From Sphagnum compactum (Eukaryota; Bryophyta; Sphagnopsida; Sphagnales), in the NCBI GenBank assembly GCA_965153455.1, contig OZ234501.1:10354001-10418000 (forward strand): 64,000 nucleotides of DNA, in the 5' to 3' direction. Positions 23,001 through 33,097 of the stretch are shown here, in pieces. The notes below the pieces were generated by a model. That model did not search any database. It was not told where the DNA came from and saw only the letters and a program-made list of their open reading frames with translations. The stretch's first letter is position 1, and each line of letters starts with the position of its first letter. The position numbers and the translations under genes are program-made.

Positions 23001-26000
23001 TGTTGTTGTGGCTGGTTCTTCCTCAGGAGTAGAAGCAGCTTCACCTTCAGCTTCAACAGCAGGCACTAATTCCTCATCTGGAACAGACGATTCCCTACTT
23101 GTAACTTCTGGAGGGTCCTCACCAATTGCTGTTGTCACTGGTTCTTCTTCTAGAGTACGAGCAGCTCCAGCCTCAGCCTCAGCCTCAGCCTCAACTGTTT
23201 CCTCATTTGGAATAGTAAGGTCCCTGCTTGCAACTTCTGTAGGCTCCTCAGCAATTGTGTTAGTGGGTGGTTCCTCCCCTGGAGTAGGAGCAGCTTCAGT
23301 ATCAGCCTCAACTGCAGGCACTGTTTCCTCATCTGGAACAGTCAACTCCTGTGTTGCTGCTTCCTTAGGCTCCTCAACAATTGCTCCAATGGCTGGTTCT
23401 TCCTTTTGAGTAGGAGCAGCTTCAGCCTCAGCCTCAACAGCAGGCAATGTTTCCTTGTCTGGAGTAACCAACTCACTGCTTGTCACTTCTGTAGACTCCT
23501 CAGCAGATGCTGTACTGACTTGTTCCTCCTCTGGAGTAGGAACAGCTTCAGCCTCAGCCTCAACAGCAGGCACTGTTTCCTCATCTGGAGTAACCAACTC
23601 ACTGCTTGTCACTTCTGTAGACTCCTCAGCAGGTGCTGTATTGATTGATTCGTCCGGAGTAGGAGCAGCTTCAGCCTCAGCCTCAATTTTTGGCACTGTT
23701 TCATCATCAGTCAACTCCCGGGTGGTCAAGTCTGTAGGCTCCTCAGTAATTGCTGTAGTGACTGGATCTGCCTCCAAAGTAGGTGCAGCTCCAGCCTCAA
23801 CAGTAGGCACTGTGGGGACTTCCCTGGTTGTCACTTCTGTAGACTCCTCAGCAGTTGCTGTTGTGGCTGGTTCTTCCTCTTTAGAAGGAGCAGCTTCAGC
23901 TCCAACCCCGAAGGTGGGTACTGTTTGTTCAGCTGGGACACTCAATTCTGGGGTGGTGATTTCTGTAGGCTCCTCAACATGCACTGCAGTGGCTGGTTCC
24001 TCCTCTAGAGTAAGAGCATCGTCAGCCTTGGTCTCAAGGACAGGCATTGTTTCCTCATCTGGAACAGTCAGGTCTTCAGTTGCCACTTGTGCAGGATCCT
24101 CAGCAACTGCAGCGGTGACTGGTTCTTCTTCTGGAGAAGTAGCAGCTTCTGCCTCAACTGTAGGCACTGCTTCTTGATCCAGAACAGCAAACTCCCTCAT
24201 TGGCGTAGGTTCCTCTGCAACTGCTGAAGTGACATTTTCTTGCTCTGGAGTAGGAGCAACTTGAACCTTTGCCTCAACCTCCTCAACAGCAGGCACTTTT
24301 TCATCATCTGCCACAATGAATTCCTTGCTTGTAACGTCTGAAGGCTCCTCAGTAATTGGCATAGTGGCTGGTTCTTCCTCTGGCATAGGAGCAGCTTCAG
24401 CCTCAGCCTCAGCCTCAGCCCCAGCCCCAGCCTCAGTCTCAATAGCAGGCACAGTTTCATCACTTGAAACAGTCAACTGCTGATCTGTCACTTCCGTAGG
24501 CTCATCAACAATTGCTGTGGTGGTTGATTCTTCTGGAGAAGGAGCAACTTCCGCCTCAACTGCAGGCACTGATTCCTCATCAGGAATAGTCACCTCCTGG
24601 CTTGTCAATTCTGTAGGCTCATCAACAACGGGTTTAATTGCTGATTCTTCTTCTGGACTAGGAGCAGGTTCAGCCTCAGCCTCAATGGCAGAAACTGCTA
24701 CCTTATCTGGAATGGTGGACTCAATTGCTGGCACTTCTGTATGCTCCTCCACAATTGTAGTGCCTGGTTCTTCCTCTGAAGTAGGAGCAGCTTCAGCCTC
24801 AGACTCAACATCAATCACTGTTTTGCCATCTGGGACAGTTAACTCCGGGGTTGTCACCTCTGTAGGCTCATCCAGAACTGGCGTAGTGGCTGGTTCTTCC
24901 TCTGAAGTAGGAGCAGCTTCAGTCTCAGCTTCATGGCCAGACACTATTTGGTCATCTGGAACAGTAAACTCCCTGCTTGCCACCTCTGTTGGCTCCTTGA
25001 CAATTGCATTATTGACCAGATCCTCCTCTGGAACAGTAGCAGCTTTCGCCTCAGCCTCAACAGCTGGTATTCTTTCCTCATCAGGAACAACCAACTCCTG
25101 GTTTGTTGCTTCTGTAGGCTCCTCTACACTCGTTGTAATGACTGGTTCATCCTTTGCAGCAGGAGTAGCTTCAATATCAGCCTCCGTCTCAACAGCAGGC
25201 ACTGATTCCTCACCTGCAACAGTTAGCTCCTTGGGAGCCACTTCTGTCAACTCCTCAGCAATTTTAGAAATTGGTTCCTCTTCCAGATTAATACCAGCAT
25301 CAGCATCACCCTCAATGGCAGTAATTGGTTCCTGATCAAGAACAGCTACGCTGTTTTGCAATCCTATGGACTCCTCTGGAATTGTTGTAGTGATCGGTTC
25401 TTCATCTTGATTAGAAGCAGCTTCTGCCTCAGCCTCAATGCTAGGGATTTGTTCCACATCTGGAACAGTTAGGTCCCTGGTTGTTACTTCTGTAGGTTCC
25501 TCAGCAATCAATGTAGTGACAGATTCCTCCTCTGGGGTAGTTGTAGCTTCAGCCTCAGCCTCCACAGGAGGTTGTGTTCCCTCATTTTGAACACTTTGGT
25601 CCTCAGTCGTCACTTCTACAGGCTCCTTGGCAATTGCTGTAGTGATGGGATCCTCCTCTGGGGTTGTGGCTTCAGCTTCAGCTTCAACAACAGGCACTGC
25701 TTTCTCATTTTTAACACTTAACTCCCTGGTTGTTACTTCTGTAGGCTCCTTGGAAAGTACTATTTCCTCTTCCAGAGGAGCAGCTTCAGATTCAGCATCA
25801 ACAGCAGGAACTGTTTCCTCATCCACAGCAGTTGGCTCTCCAGCTGTCAATTCTGTAGGCTCCTCATCAACTGCTATAGTATCTGGCTCCTCAGCTTTAG
25901 CCCCAGCGTCCACAGTAGGCACCTCAGCCCGACCTTGCACTTGCTCCTCAGTGGCGTCAACCTCAGCTACATCTAGCTCTGGTGCAATTGACACAGATTG

Positions 26001-27799
26001 AGACTCTGGCTCCACAAGGATCTCCTTGGTTGCTACATCTGCAGGCTCCTCCTGAATTACAGAAATAGGTGATTCCTCCTCAGTAACAAAGGTGGGAGCA
26101 GTCACTCCAGCAGCCACATGAGATGTTTGCACATCTTGACCTAAAGATATTAAATCTGGAATTGCAGCAGGAGTCAACTGTTCTTGCACTTCATGAGCTA
26201 GGATATTGCTATCCTTAGACTCTGCCAGAAAGCCTGGAACTGATGTTGTTGATCCAATTGATCTCTGTTTGTCAGCAATTGAAGTTTTCTCAATATCAAG
26301 GGGGGCAATTTCACCATTTGGATCTGAAATTGAAATTTCTTTACTAAATCTGCCTTTCCCATTTTGTAGAATACTAACCCCTGTTACCTCAGAGATTGCA
26401 GCACCATCTTTCTCTTCAAATGTGGAACTCCTAGATTCTGAAGCTGCGGGCACCACATCTGAGGGGCCATCTTCTTGCTTCAACAAACTCAAAGGCACAG
26501 CACCCTCTTTATTCCCTACCTTCAAGCCTGATCCAGGATCCAGAAAAGGCTGGCTCTCTTCTTCAGTCCCCTGCAAATGTAAAACCAATAAACATCATTC
26601 CACCAAACCATACAAGTAAGAAGCATCTGATATATAGACACATATATGCAAATTAGATAAGCAAACAGCAGAATCATCCACAAATAAAGGCAATCTACAA
26701 CTACACACAGTACAAGAACAACAATGCTAAACAATGCAAGTTCAGATCACAAAACAAGAAAAAAGAACTGCACAAATGGTCTCAGACGCTGTCCCTAGTT
26801 GGATTTCATCAATGTCTCCAAGTAAGGGTATGAATCTAGTGCACTAAAAAGAGTGCAGAAAATATCATGTCATCCAACATCATCACAAAAGATACTGACA
26901 ACTTACTATCCACAAACCCTAGGAGTTGCAGCATGACATATTTCCAACTCCCATTACAAAGACATGAATCATGACATTTCCAAGGCCAATAAGCTGCTGA
27001 TGCAACTCTTTTGGAGTGGCTCTTTAAACTGGAAGATGACACCCCAACCTAAAATCTTGCAACCTTTTAAATGACAGAACTCAGGTGTCCACCATGTACT
27101 CAATTAAGCTCTGGATCTCTATAAGGGACCTTCAATTTCACAACAGCAGGTACAACCAGAAAATTGACTGGAGACAAGATGACAAATATGTGATAGCAAC
27201 AGCAGTCAAATCTCATGGCAGAATAGTACTCTCACTTCTTTCCAAGCTCCTGAGACTCTGCATCACTTTCAGATTACTTGATACTTTTTGCCCAGAGCAG
27301 AAAAGAGAAATACTATACAATAGAAATTGTTCATAGGAACTTTCAGCACACAGGATTCGGTTAAGGATGGCTTGCAGTTCCCAAGCACGTTTGCAATAAC
27401 ACCAAAGAAAGGAAAAAAAACAGGCACATGACTTCACAACTCTTCAAGGGCTGCCCTACAGCTCAATTACAGACGATGCATATCATCCCAGGTTCCCCAG
27501 TTCGCTTCTTTCGAAACAGCTTGACGCAATTCAAAAGATCACAGTCTATGTGGTGGACGTGCTAACAACTAGCTCTAATCTATGCAGCACACAAATTCCA
27601 GCATAGAACTCCAAAGTCAGAAGAGAGATCGGACGAAGAGACGAGACGAGAAGCTAAAAGGAAGAATACTAACATCCTCAAGCAAGGCCTGCAACGATCT
27701 GGCGGTGGAATCTTTGGATAGTACAACTCCGGCCGGCTGGAGCTCTCCTCCACTGCGCTCATCCCTCGGATCCCGTGCAACGCCCAAGCACTGCCCCAT
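19940..27799 (-). CDS. Seven-exon gene for a 2027-aa acidic tandem-repeat protein
   Basis: Exons, in minus-strand order: 27674-27799, 21350-26570, 21004-21189, 20642-20920, 20395-20487, 20197-20250, 19940-20064. All six introns have GT..AG ends; intron 1 is phase 0 and introns 2-6 are phase 1. The exon lengths sum to 6084 nt with no internal stop, which strongly supports the model. The start was chosen because the ATG sits in a good context (G at -3 and at +4) and exon 1 ends in frame with exon 2. The product begins MGQCLG: Gly2 fits N-myristoylation and Cys4 could be palmitoylated, so peripheral membrane attachment is possible (inference). Residues about 278-1640 are about 33 tandem 41-residue repeats. 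There are few aromatic or basic residues, so the protein is probably highly acidic and disordered. No enzymatic domain or membrane segment is visible, and I do not recognise the family. Structure confidence is high; function is unknown. Confidence 0.88.
20197..20250 (-). CDS. Exon 6 of the acidic repeat protein gene
   Basis: 54 nt (18 codons), phase 1 at both ends. The acceptor is TTGAATGCAG|AGTC and the donor GGAGGAG|GTAAAG. It encodes SDEAPETEAAQDIVDGG, again ending in the EAA..D-type motif. This micro-exon could be skipped without breaking the frame. Confidence 0.76.
20395..20487 (-). CDS. Exon 5 of the acidic repeat protein gene
   Basis: 93 nt (31 codons), phase 1 at both ends. The acceptor is TGACTGCAG|ATGC and the donor GAACAG|GTAAAG. 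It encodes AAFDVIQEINELPEPP and then a Lys/Ala/Glu stretch ending AAKDVNGTG. It is too short to stand out as an ORF; support is the splice sites, the phase and the shared exon-end motif. Confidence 0.78.
20642..20920 (-). CDS. Exon 4 of the acidic repeat protein gene
   Basis: 279 nt, phase 1 at both ends. The acceptor is TGAATGCAG|ATGC and the donor AGCAG|GTAATT. The second half contains four tandem copies of a module like EPETEAAKEVESNE, a separate repeat type from the 41-residue unit of exon 2. It ends in KAAEDVDGAG, matching the exon-end motif of exons 3, 5 and 6. Confidence 0.83.
21004..21189 (-). CDS. Exon 3 of the acidic repeat protein gene
   Basis: 186 nt, phase 1 at both ends. The acceptor is CCATGCAG|ATCC and the donor GAAG|GTATAC. 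It encodes a Glu/Val-rich stretch from PPSNETPVNEGELRFE to EIEAANGLDRE. Its 3' end (EAANGLDREG) resembles the ends of exons 4-6, which suggests a common origin. Confidence 0.82.
21350..26570 (-). CDS. Exon 2: giant repeat-coding exon (5221 nt)
   Basis: The acceptor is TTTGCAG|GGGACTGAAG at 26570. The donor is GGAG|GTAAGC, ending the exon at 21350 in phase 1. The first 236 residues are a non-repetitive Ser/Glu/Pro-rich leader. The repeat array follows, then a Glu-rich tail ending in ETEG. The open frame is unbroken over more than 5 kb of otherwise AT-rich plant DNA, which only selection would maintain. The open antisense frames across this exon are by-products of its biased codon content. Confidence 0.9.
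21780..25865 (-). repeat. Coding array of about 33 repeats of 41 residues (about 123 bp)
   Basis: By eye, 33 units can be laid out. Each begins with a motif like EEPTEVTTRELTVPDEE, followed by a block like EAEAEAAPTPEEEP and a Thr/Ile/Ala linker. Units run from about 35 to 52 residues. Several are trimmed, and one is expanded by an Ala-Glu run at about 24400-24440. Most units differ at many sites, so the array is old. Two neighbours, 23449-23574 and 23575-23700 (126 bp each), are nearly identical and mark a recent duplication. Indels keep the frame throughout, consistent with selection on the protein. Confidence 0.88.
27674..27799 (-). CDS. Exon 1 of the acidic repeat protein gene (N-terminus, MGQC...)
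   Basis: Encodes 42 residues, from MGQCLGVARD to the Leu-Leu-Glu-Asp before the donor. The donor reads GAT|GTTAGT on the minus strand (GT at 27672-27673). It is in phase 0 and joins directly to GGG ACT GAA of exon 2. The exon is GC-richer than its surroundings, as is common for plant first exons. The ATG is preceded by CACCGCA and followed by GGGG. Confidence 0.85.
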
Positions 27800-27824
27800 T
27801 GCGGTGAAGAAGCGAAGCTCGCAT
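27759..27824 (-). promoter_or_regulatory. Upstream ORF overlapping the start codon of the acidic repeat gene
   Basis: An ATG 25 nt upstream of the main ATG opens a 21-codon ORF in the +1 frame. It runs past the main start and stops at TGA (27759-27761). If the transcript starts upstream of 27824, scanning ribosomes meet this ATG first, which would lower main-frame translation. The transcription start is not known, and the uORF ATG context is weaker than the main one. Confidence 0.45.
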
Positions 27825-28160
27825 CAGCTTCTTCCTTCCCGAAAGCTCCTTTGTTTTACAGTGCACTTGTGCAACGACCTTACTTTAAAGTGCAAAATCT
27901 TTTAGTTCGTCTGTCGTGGCCCAAGGATTTGAATTCGGGATCTTATTACTCTTCTGCAAAAGAAGACACCAATTTAGGGCTCGAAATTTTCAAAATTAGA
28001 GTTCGGTACCTAAAAATAGAATACCCAATTCTTGGACAATACTTTTAATATCTATCAAGTAATTTTTTAAAAAATAATTAAATAAGACTCCAAGTACCTC
28101 AAAATGGAAGTAGCCAATGCGTGTACAATACTTTTAATATACATCAACTCAATAACAAAA
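27825..28160. promoter_or_regulatory. Upstream region of the acidic repeat gene
   Basis: The minus-strand sequence above the ATG holds a GC-richer leader of about 60 nt. Further up are TTTAAAGT at about 27880 (weak TATA-like) and two roughly 47-bp direct copies ending ACAATACTTTTAATAT (28004-28050 and 28097-28141). No mapped start site; the promoter call rests on position only. Confidence 0.3.
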
Positions 28161-28852
28161 AAGCCTGTCTCTTACATCATTATTATAGCTAGGTTGTGAC
28201 TTTAAAACTCCTTTTCTTTAGGCTCGCCGAAGGTTCGTTCTAGACCTTCATTTTTGGGACAAATTCATCTGTATGGGAATCTTCAACCGCTACAAATAGT
28301 TGAATTAATTCTTACCTAAGAAGACGGATTCGAGATAATGCCTTCTAATAATGAGGTACAATTTACAACCATCATTTACACTTCAATGAAACCAGTATAG
28401 CTTTAAAAAGACTCTTCAAAAAGCTCATTATTAACATTATTAGAGCCTTCATGGACACTACCACCTCTTCATTCTGTGTACACTGTCGCTTCAGAGAAAT
28501 AAAGAGTAGATACAGGGAGAGCATTAAAGGAATTTAAAGCTGAAAATAAAAAAAGAAGGTCAGGGGAATCAGAAAAAGTTAGTTCCCTCCCCTTAAAATT
28601 CCAATAACTTTAGAAAAGAAACCTAGTGAGGAAAGACCTTATAGTTCTGGTATTGGGTGAACGGGCATCCACATTGGTACCATGAGCAAAACCCCCAAAA
28701 AATCCATTTAAGAGTATTAAAAACATCTCATGCTTAGACTAATTCAGGGGCTCTAAGTCAAAATATGACATTTTTTGGGTTTAACATGGCCACTAAGAGG
28801 CCTGACTCAGAAAGGTAAAGGTACCCACGTGGGTGCCAGTTCACCCTGGCCC

Positions 28853-29147
28853 TAGTTCTGAGTCCCTATGGGGCCAAAATGGCAAGATGAGGTAATCTAA
28901 AATGGTGCAAATCACGTCTACTCTCCAAAGCCACAAGAATGTATTTCTTTATATCTCTTTGGCCATCACACATTTTTGCAATTTAGTACTCTCCAAAGAA
29001 CAATTTTGTGAAAAAAGACCTACTAGTTCTGAGTCCCCTATGGTGCCCTAACAGCAAGATGAGGCAATTCAAATGGGACAAAGCCAAGAACATGTTTTCC
29101 TTAAATCTTGTTGTAATGGCCATCACATGTTATTGCAATTTAGTTCC
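28853..29147. repeat. Two diverged direct repeats of about 125-140 bp
   Basis: Units at 28853-28990 and 29024-29147 both begin TAGTTCTGAGTCCC. Both contain AGCAAGATGAGG or GGCAAGATGAGG and then GGCCATCACA, and end TTGCAATTTAGT. They are same-strand and separated by about 33 bp, so this is an old local duplication. Function unknown. Confidence 0.65.
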
Positions 29148-29869
29148 TTGGCCTTCCCTGAAATTGCCAAGCATCTAATCGATTTTCAGATTTGATTCCA
29201 CACTTTAGCCACGTCCAGGAAGCCATGGACGCTTCATTTTGCAGCACCCAGCATGAAAACTTAGCTGAGCCAATTTCATGGCCCATCATTGAGAAGCTTC
29301 TGACAAGACCCAAGCCTTATTGTCCATATATCTACCTACATAATCAACCACATTATGCTTATAACTGACTGATTAATTGATCAAGCTCCAGAACTTCCTG
29401 CCCATGGATGACAGTTTTGATCATCATCCAAGAGAAACACAGAACCATCTCTTACTGTTCTTTGGAGACAAAACCCACTTTCAAATTTTGTGGTCATGTG
29501 TCTTCATATCATCCCCAAGGCACCGGTTACAAACAATTAAAAATTTCTAAAATTTTTAAATTTTGTCCTCTTCTTGTCCAGAGTTTCTTGGTGAGAGAAA
29601 ATGGATTGTGGTTATTGTAGAAACCCAGAATAAGTATAGTGACAAACAGACATAAAGAAGAGGACAGAGAGCTTCATGATCAAGCCCATCCCAAATTCCA
29701 ATTCTTCCTCTCAGAACATTATGATGCTGCTGAACCCACGATTATGAAATTACTTAAGTTTTGAATCAAGCACAAGCTTTGTTTTATGAGCAACAATAGA
29801 AGATGCAAGCATAGAACATTTTTTGATAAAACAAAAATCCATTCGATACGGTAGAAAGGGTAGCAGAAT

Positions 29870-30660
29870 ATGTATGTTCTGCAATGTGAACTCAAAGGAC
29901 AGTGAACTTACCGACCATAGAACTCGCGGGGAACTCGTCTCTTATTCCTGCAGGATGGGACCGAACTCTTGGAGCAAGCTTTTTTAAGGATCTAAAACTG
30001 CAGATCAGACGTCACCTTCCAGTCCGTTTGAGAGAATCACTGCATACATCGGCCGATCAACGAGTCGATCAGCTCTTAGATCTCATTGTTACAACATTTG
30101 CTAGCACATCCATCATCATTCACACACTAGGAGATCCCGCCTTGATGGGAGAGATGAAATGTGCAACTCAAATCGGAGACGCAAGAAACCAAAGAAACAC
30201 TCACGAGAAGAGCTGTCGCAAGATATTCAGCCAACTAAGAGACAAAGATCAACAAAACCAAAGGATTCAACAAAAATACACAACACCCGAAATGTTCCTG
30301 TTACCTCCAGCCGAACAGACGAAAGTCCCCGATCAACAAAAATTAGAACACGAGGAGAACAACAAAAACCCGAAGAAAAGTCGTCAAGGATCTAGATAAA
30401 TATTACCCGTATACCACTCCTACTACTACCCTCTTGACAAATCTGAAGCATCATCCAAGGGAAAGAAACCTCGCTTACCTTATTACAGTGAACGAGATTG
30501 CATGTGCAGTGAAAGCATTTGGTGAAGGAGCGATGCTCACCAGTACTGTGTTGTGTGAAGACGGAGAAAAGGAGTTTGTGAGAGAGAGAGAGAGAGAGAA
30601 GGCACAATTCGTGAAGCGCGCTGGAAAACAAAGAGGCAAGCAATTTTTTACCCCTCTCGA
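29870..30660 (-). other. Possible spliced transcript leader, minus strand
   Basis: On the minus strand a CT microsatellite (30580-30599) of the kind common in plant 5' leaders is followed by good donor sites: CTG|GTGAGC (GT at 30539-30540), AAG|GTAAGC (30477-30478) and TCG|GTAAGT (29910-29911). The region between is less AT-rich than its flanks. No long frame is open in this direction, so this would be a non-coding leader or a non-coding RNA gene. Downstream exons toward 28 kb were not identified. Speculative. Confidence 0.3.
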
Positions 30661-30779
30661 GTTGGCTGTCAGAAGACAACCACTTGGCCCAATGTGGATT
30701 ACTTATTGCAATTGGCCACCAATTTCAATTCCACAACCTTTCTCTCCATTTTTTTTGGGGGTTTTGAACTCATAGAATT

Positions 30780-31320
30780 TTTTTTGCCAAAGGAAAGAAA
30801 TTAAAAATTCTATGTAGAAAAAAACAAAATTCCTAATGAATTTTTTTTTATTTTTTTATTTTTTTTCCATATTAGTCCAACATGGAAAGAAATAATTTGT
30901 TTGCCATAGTATTTATTAATAAATCTCATTGTCATTCCACATGGGAAATTTTATTACGTAGCGTACTGATTTATTACTGAATGAATAAAGCATTAAGAAA
31001 CCAACACCCACAAGTTTATTTTAAGCAATTTAAATAGCTAGCATTCCCTTCCCCCCCGCCCCCCAAAATATGCTTTTTAAGACAATCGGTCCTTTTTTTT
31101 TTTGTGATAATATTATTTTTTGGACTTTTGTGCCGGCCAATCTTGTTACCAGCCACCCACGTACCAACCCACTTCCTTAGCCTTTGTTCACATGTTTGGA
31201 CTATAATGGCTGGCGCGAACAACAAGCCAGGACATAACCTAGGTGTCACTTCACTTGTTTGTGGGTCGAGAGAAGCCATGATTGGTGGGATTTTGAAATC
31301 TAAGCAATATAAATGGTACT
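30780..31320. other. AT-rich intergenic stretch, nothing identified
   Basis: Contains long T-runs and no supported gene. Confidence 0.4.
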
Positions 31321-31500
31321 GTCACACCCCCCCTTCCACCCCCCCCCTTCTCTTTTTCCAGCCCTCCTTTCAAAATTGCCGCCGAAAGGTTTAGTTAACC
31401 TAAACCGAGTGGCAAACCCACCCCCCCCACCCCCGGCCCCCCCGCGGCCCCCTCTCCCCAATCTCACCCCCGGAACGCCGCCGGGTGCGGCGCCACAGCA
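31321..31500. other. C-rich / GC-rich patch (G-rich on the minus strand)
   Basis: Several C-runs of 6-9 bases lie within 160 bp, followed by a block of CCGCGG, GCCGCCGGGTGCGGCGCC. This is strikingly unlike the AT-rich surroundings. The minus strand fits a G-quadruplex pattern. The open frames here are Gly/Pro low-complexity and not convincing genes. Confidence 0.5.
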
Positions 31501-32029
31501 GCCTCGCATGGTAGATCCGTTGATTAATTCCTTCTACAGCTAGGAAGGCTCCGTTACAAACACTCCCTATTCTTTCAAGGGATTAACTTGTGTCCCAGGC
31601 CCCCCTCCCCCCAATTCAGCGGCTTGAAATTGAGTATTCAAAAGCACCACTCAAATCCCCTCCTCGAGACTTCGTCCACTTGAGTTAAAGGTTTTCTTCT
31701 TCTTCTTTTTTCCTCCTCTTGACTTGGTCCACTTAGAGTTTTAAAGGTTTTGATTCCTTTAAGTCACCTTTTTAGCATTTTTGTGTGAGAAAGAAAAATT
31801 CACTCCCGGTCCAAAATATATATTGGGATCTTTTTTTTTCTTTCAATTCCCAGTAGGCTAACCTCTTTTTTCTTCTCACCAAATAGTTCAGAATGTCGTC
31901 TTCAATTGTGCCATGGCCCCAATTTACGTTTAGGGGATCATGGGTACCATAGTGGTAACTTGTGGGTCATGGCCAATTCACACTTGTAAAACCCTCTGCA
32001 AGTTAGCAGCTATGTAACTGGAAGTCTCC
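31501..32029. other. Intergenic stretch, nothing identified
   Basis: C-runs and a TTCTTCTTCTTTTTTCC tract, and no gene or repeat partner that I can support. Confidence 0.35.
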
Positions 32030-32290
32030 AATCAGGTTAGCAACAAGTGGGCATTGCCAAGCGTTTCACTTTCTGAAATGCCCACTTTCTTTTTTCTTGT
32101 TGGTACCTAGTTACCCGGCTGGTACCCACTGGGTATCACAACATAAACATTTTTAAAAGTAAAAAGTGGTTTATGCCAAGCTAACATCCGCACGCTGGGG
32201 TATTCCTGAAATAAGCGGCCCTCAGATCCAGCCTCAAGGGCTGGTTATTCCAGGAACGGCCCAGCCCTGGGGGCGTTATCCTATATAGTA
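32030..32290. repeat. Dispersed repeat, partner of 45836-46085
   Basis: Shares in order with 45836-46085: TGGCATT/GCAAGCRTTTC, GGGTATCACAA-type sequence, GGGGTATTCCTGAAATAAG (GGGGTGTTCCTGAAATAAG in the partner) and a CCTCAG..CC-rich block. Same orientation and clearly diverged. It may be a decayed MITE; termini not defined. Confidence 0.5.
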
Positions 32291-32572
32291 TGCCTACACA
32301 GGCCAAAACAGAGGCGTCACAAAGTGCCAGAAAGTGGTGCAATATAAACCAACACTAATTAGGCCACCGCCAGTCCTCAATCAAATTGACAGTACTTATA
32401 AAATCTTCAAGATTCTGTCCCTGAAACAAAACAGGTATTTGCCTTCTGACTAGCTAGGATTCAATTCAAGACAATCTCCAGACAAAATGTTTGACAGATC
32501 GATCTTCTTCTTCTTGGGTCGAATTTATTTTGAATCCTAACTCTTTGAAAACCACACATTAACATCCAATTT

Positions 32573-32960
32573 CTGGTGGATGCTAAATCCACAAAATGGT
32601 CAAACATCAAATTTCGGGCGGATGATAAATCCACAAATTGTTCAAACACAACTGTCTGGTGGATGATAAATCCACAAAATGGTGAAACATCAAATTTTGG
32701 ATGGATGATAAATCCACACAATGCTCAGACATCAAATTTCGGGCGGATGATAAATCCACAAATTGTTCAAACACAACTGTCTGGTGGATGATAAATCCAC
32801 AAAATGGTGAAACATCAAATTTTGGATGGATGATAAATCCACACAATGCTCAGACATCAAATTTTTGGTGGATGGTAAATCCAAAAAAAAATGGTCGAAC
32901 ATCAATTTTTGGGCTGAATGATAAATCCACAAAATGGTCCAACATCCAATTGTTGGGCCA
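32573..32960. repeat. Hairpin-bearing minisatellite, nine 47-bp units with a 141-bp higher order
   Basis: Each unit carries GTGGATGATAAATCCAC, a 6-bp palindromic stem (GTGGAT/ATCCAC) with a GATAA loop, followed by AAATGGTCAAACATCAAATTT-like sequence. Three variants (ending GGGCG, CTGTCTGGT and TTTTGGAT) repeat in fixed order as a 141-bp super-unit, at about 32613-32753 and 32754-32894. Because 141 is divisible by three, frames stay open on both strands, which explains the short ORFs here. Confidence 0.85.
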
Positions 32961-33097
32961 CGTTTTAGGGTTATAGATCCAACATTGAGGGCGTGACTGA
33001 TTTGGGTAAGAGAGGAGGCATGTCAAGATCAGTGTTTTTTTTTTCTCAAATTCCTCAAGTAGGTGCACTGGCTAGGATCCTCAGAATTAATTAGCAA

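Noticed and set aside
20668-26001. Long plus-strand open frames opposite the acidic repeat gene (for example 22021-22812, 263 codons, Ser/Val/Gly-rich)
   Set aside because: They mirror the Glu/Ala/Thr/Pro codons of the real minus-strand exon; their composition is pure repeat, they lack start context and they do not cross exon borders sensibly.
29902-30399. 165-codon plus-strand frame, Gln/Lys-rich
   Set aside because: Lies over the candidate minus-strand transcript leader and shows no domain.
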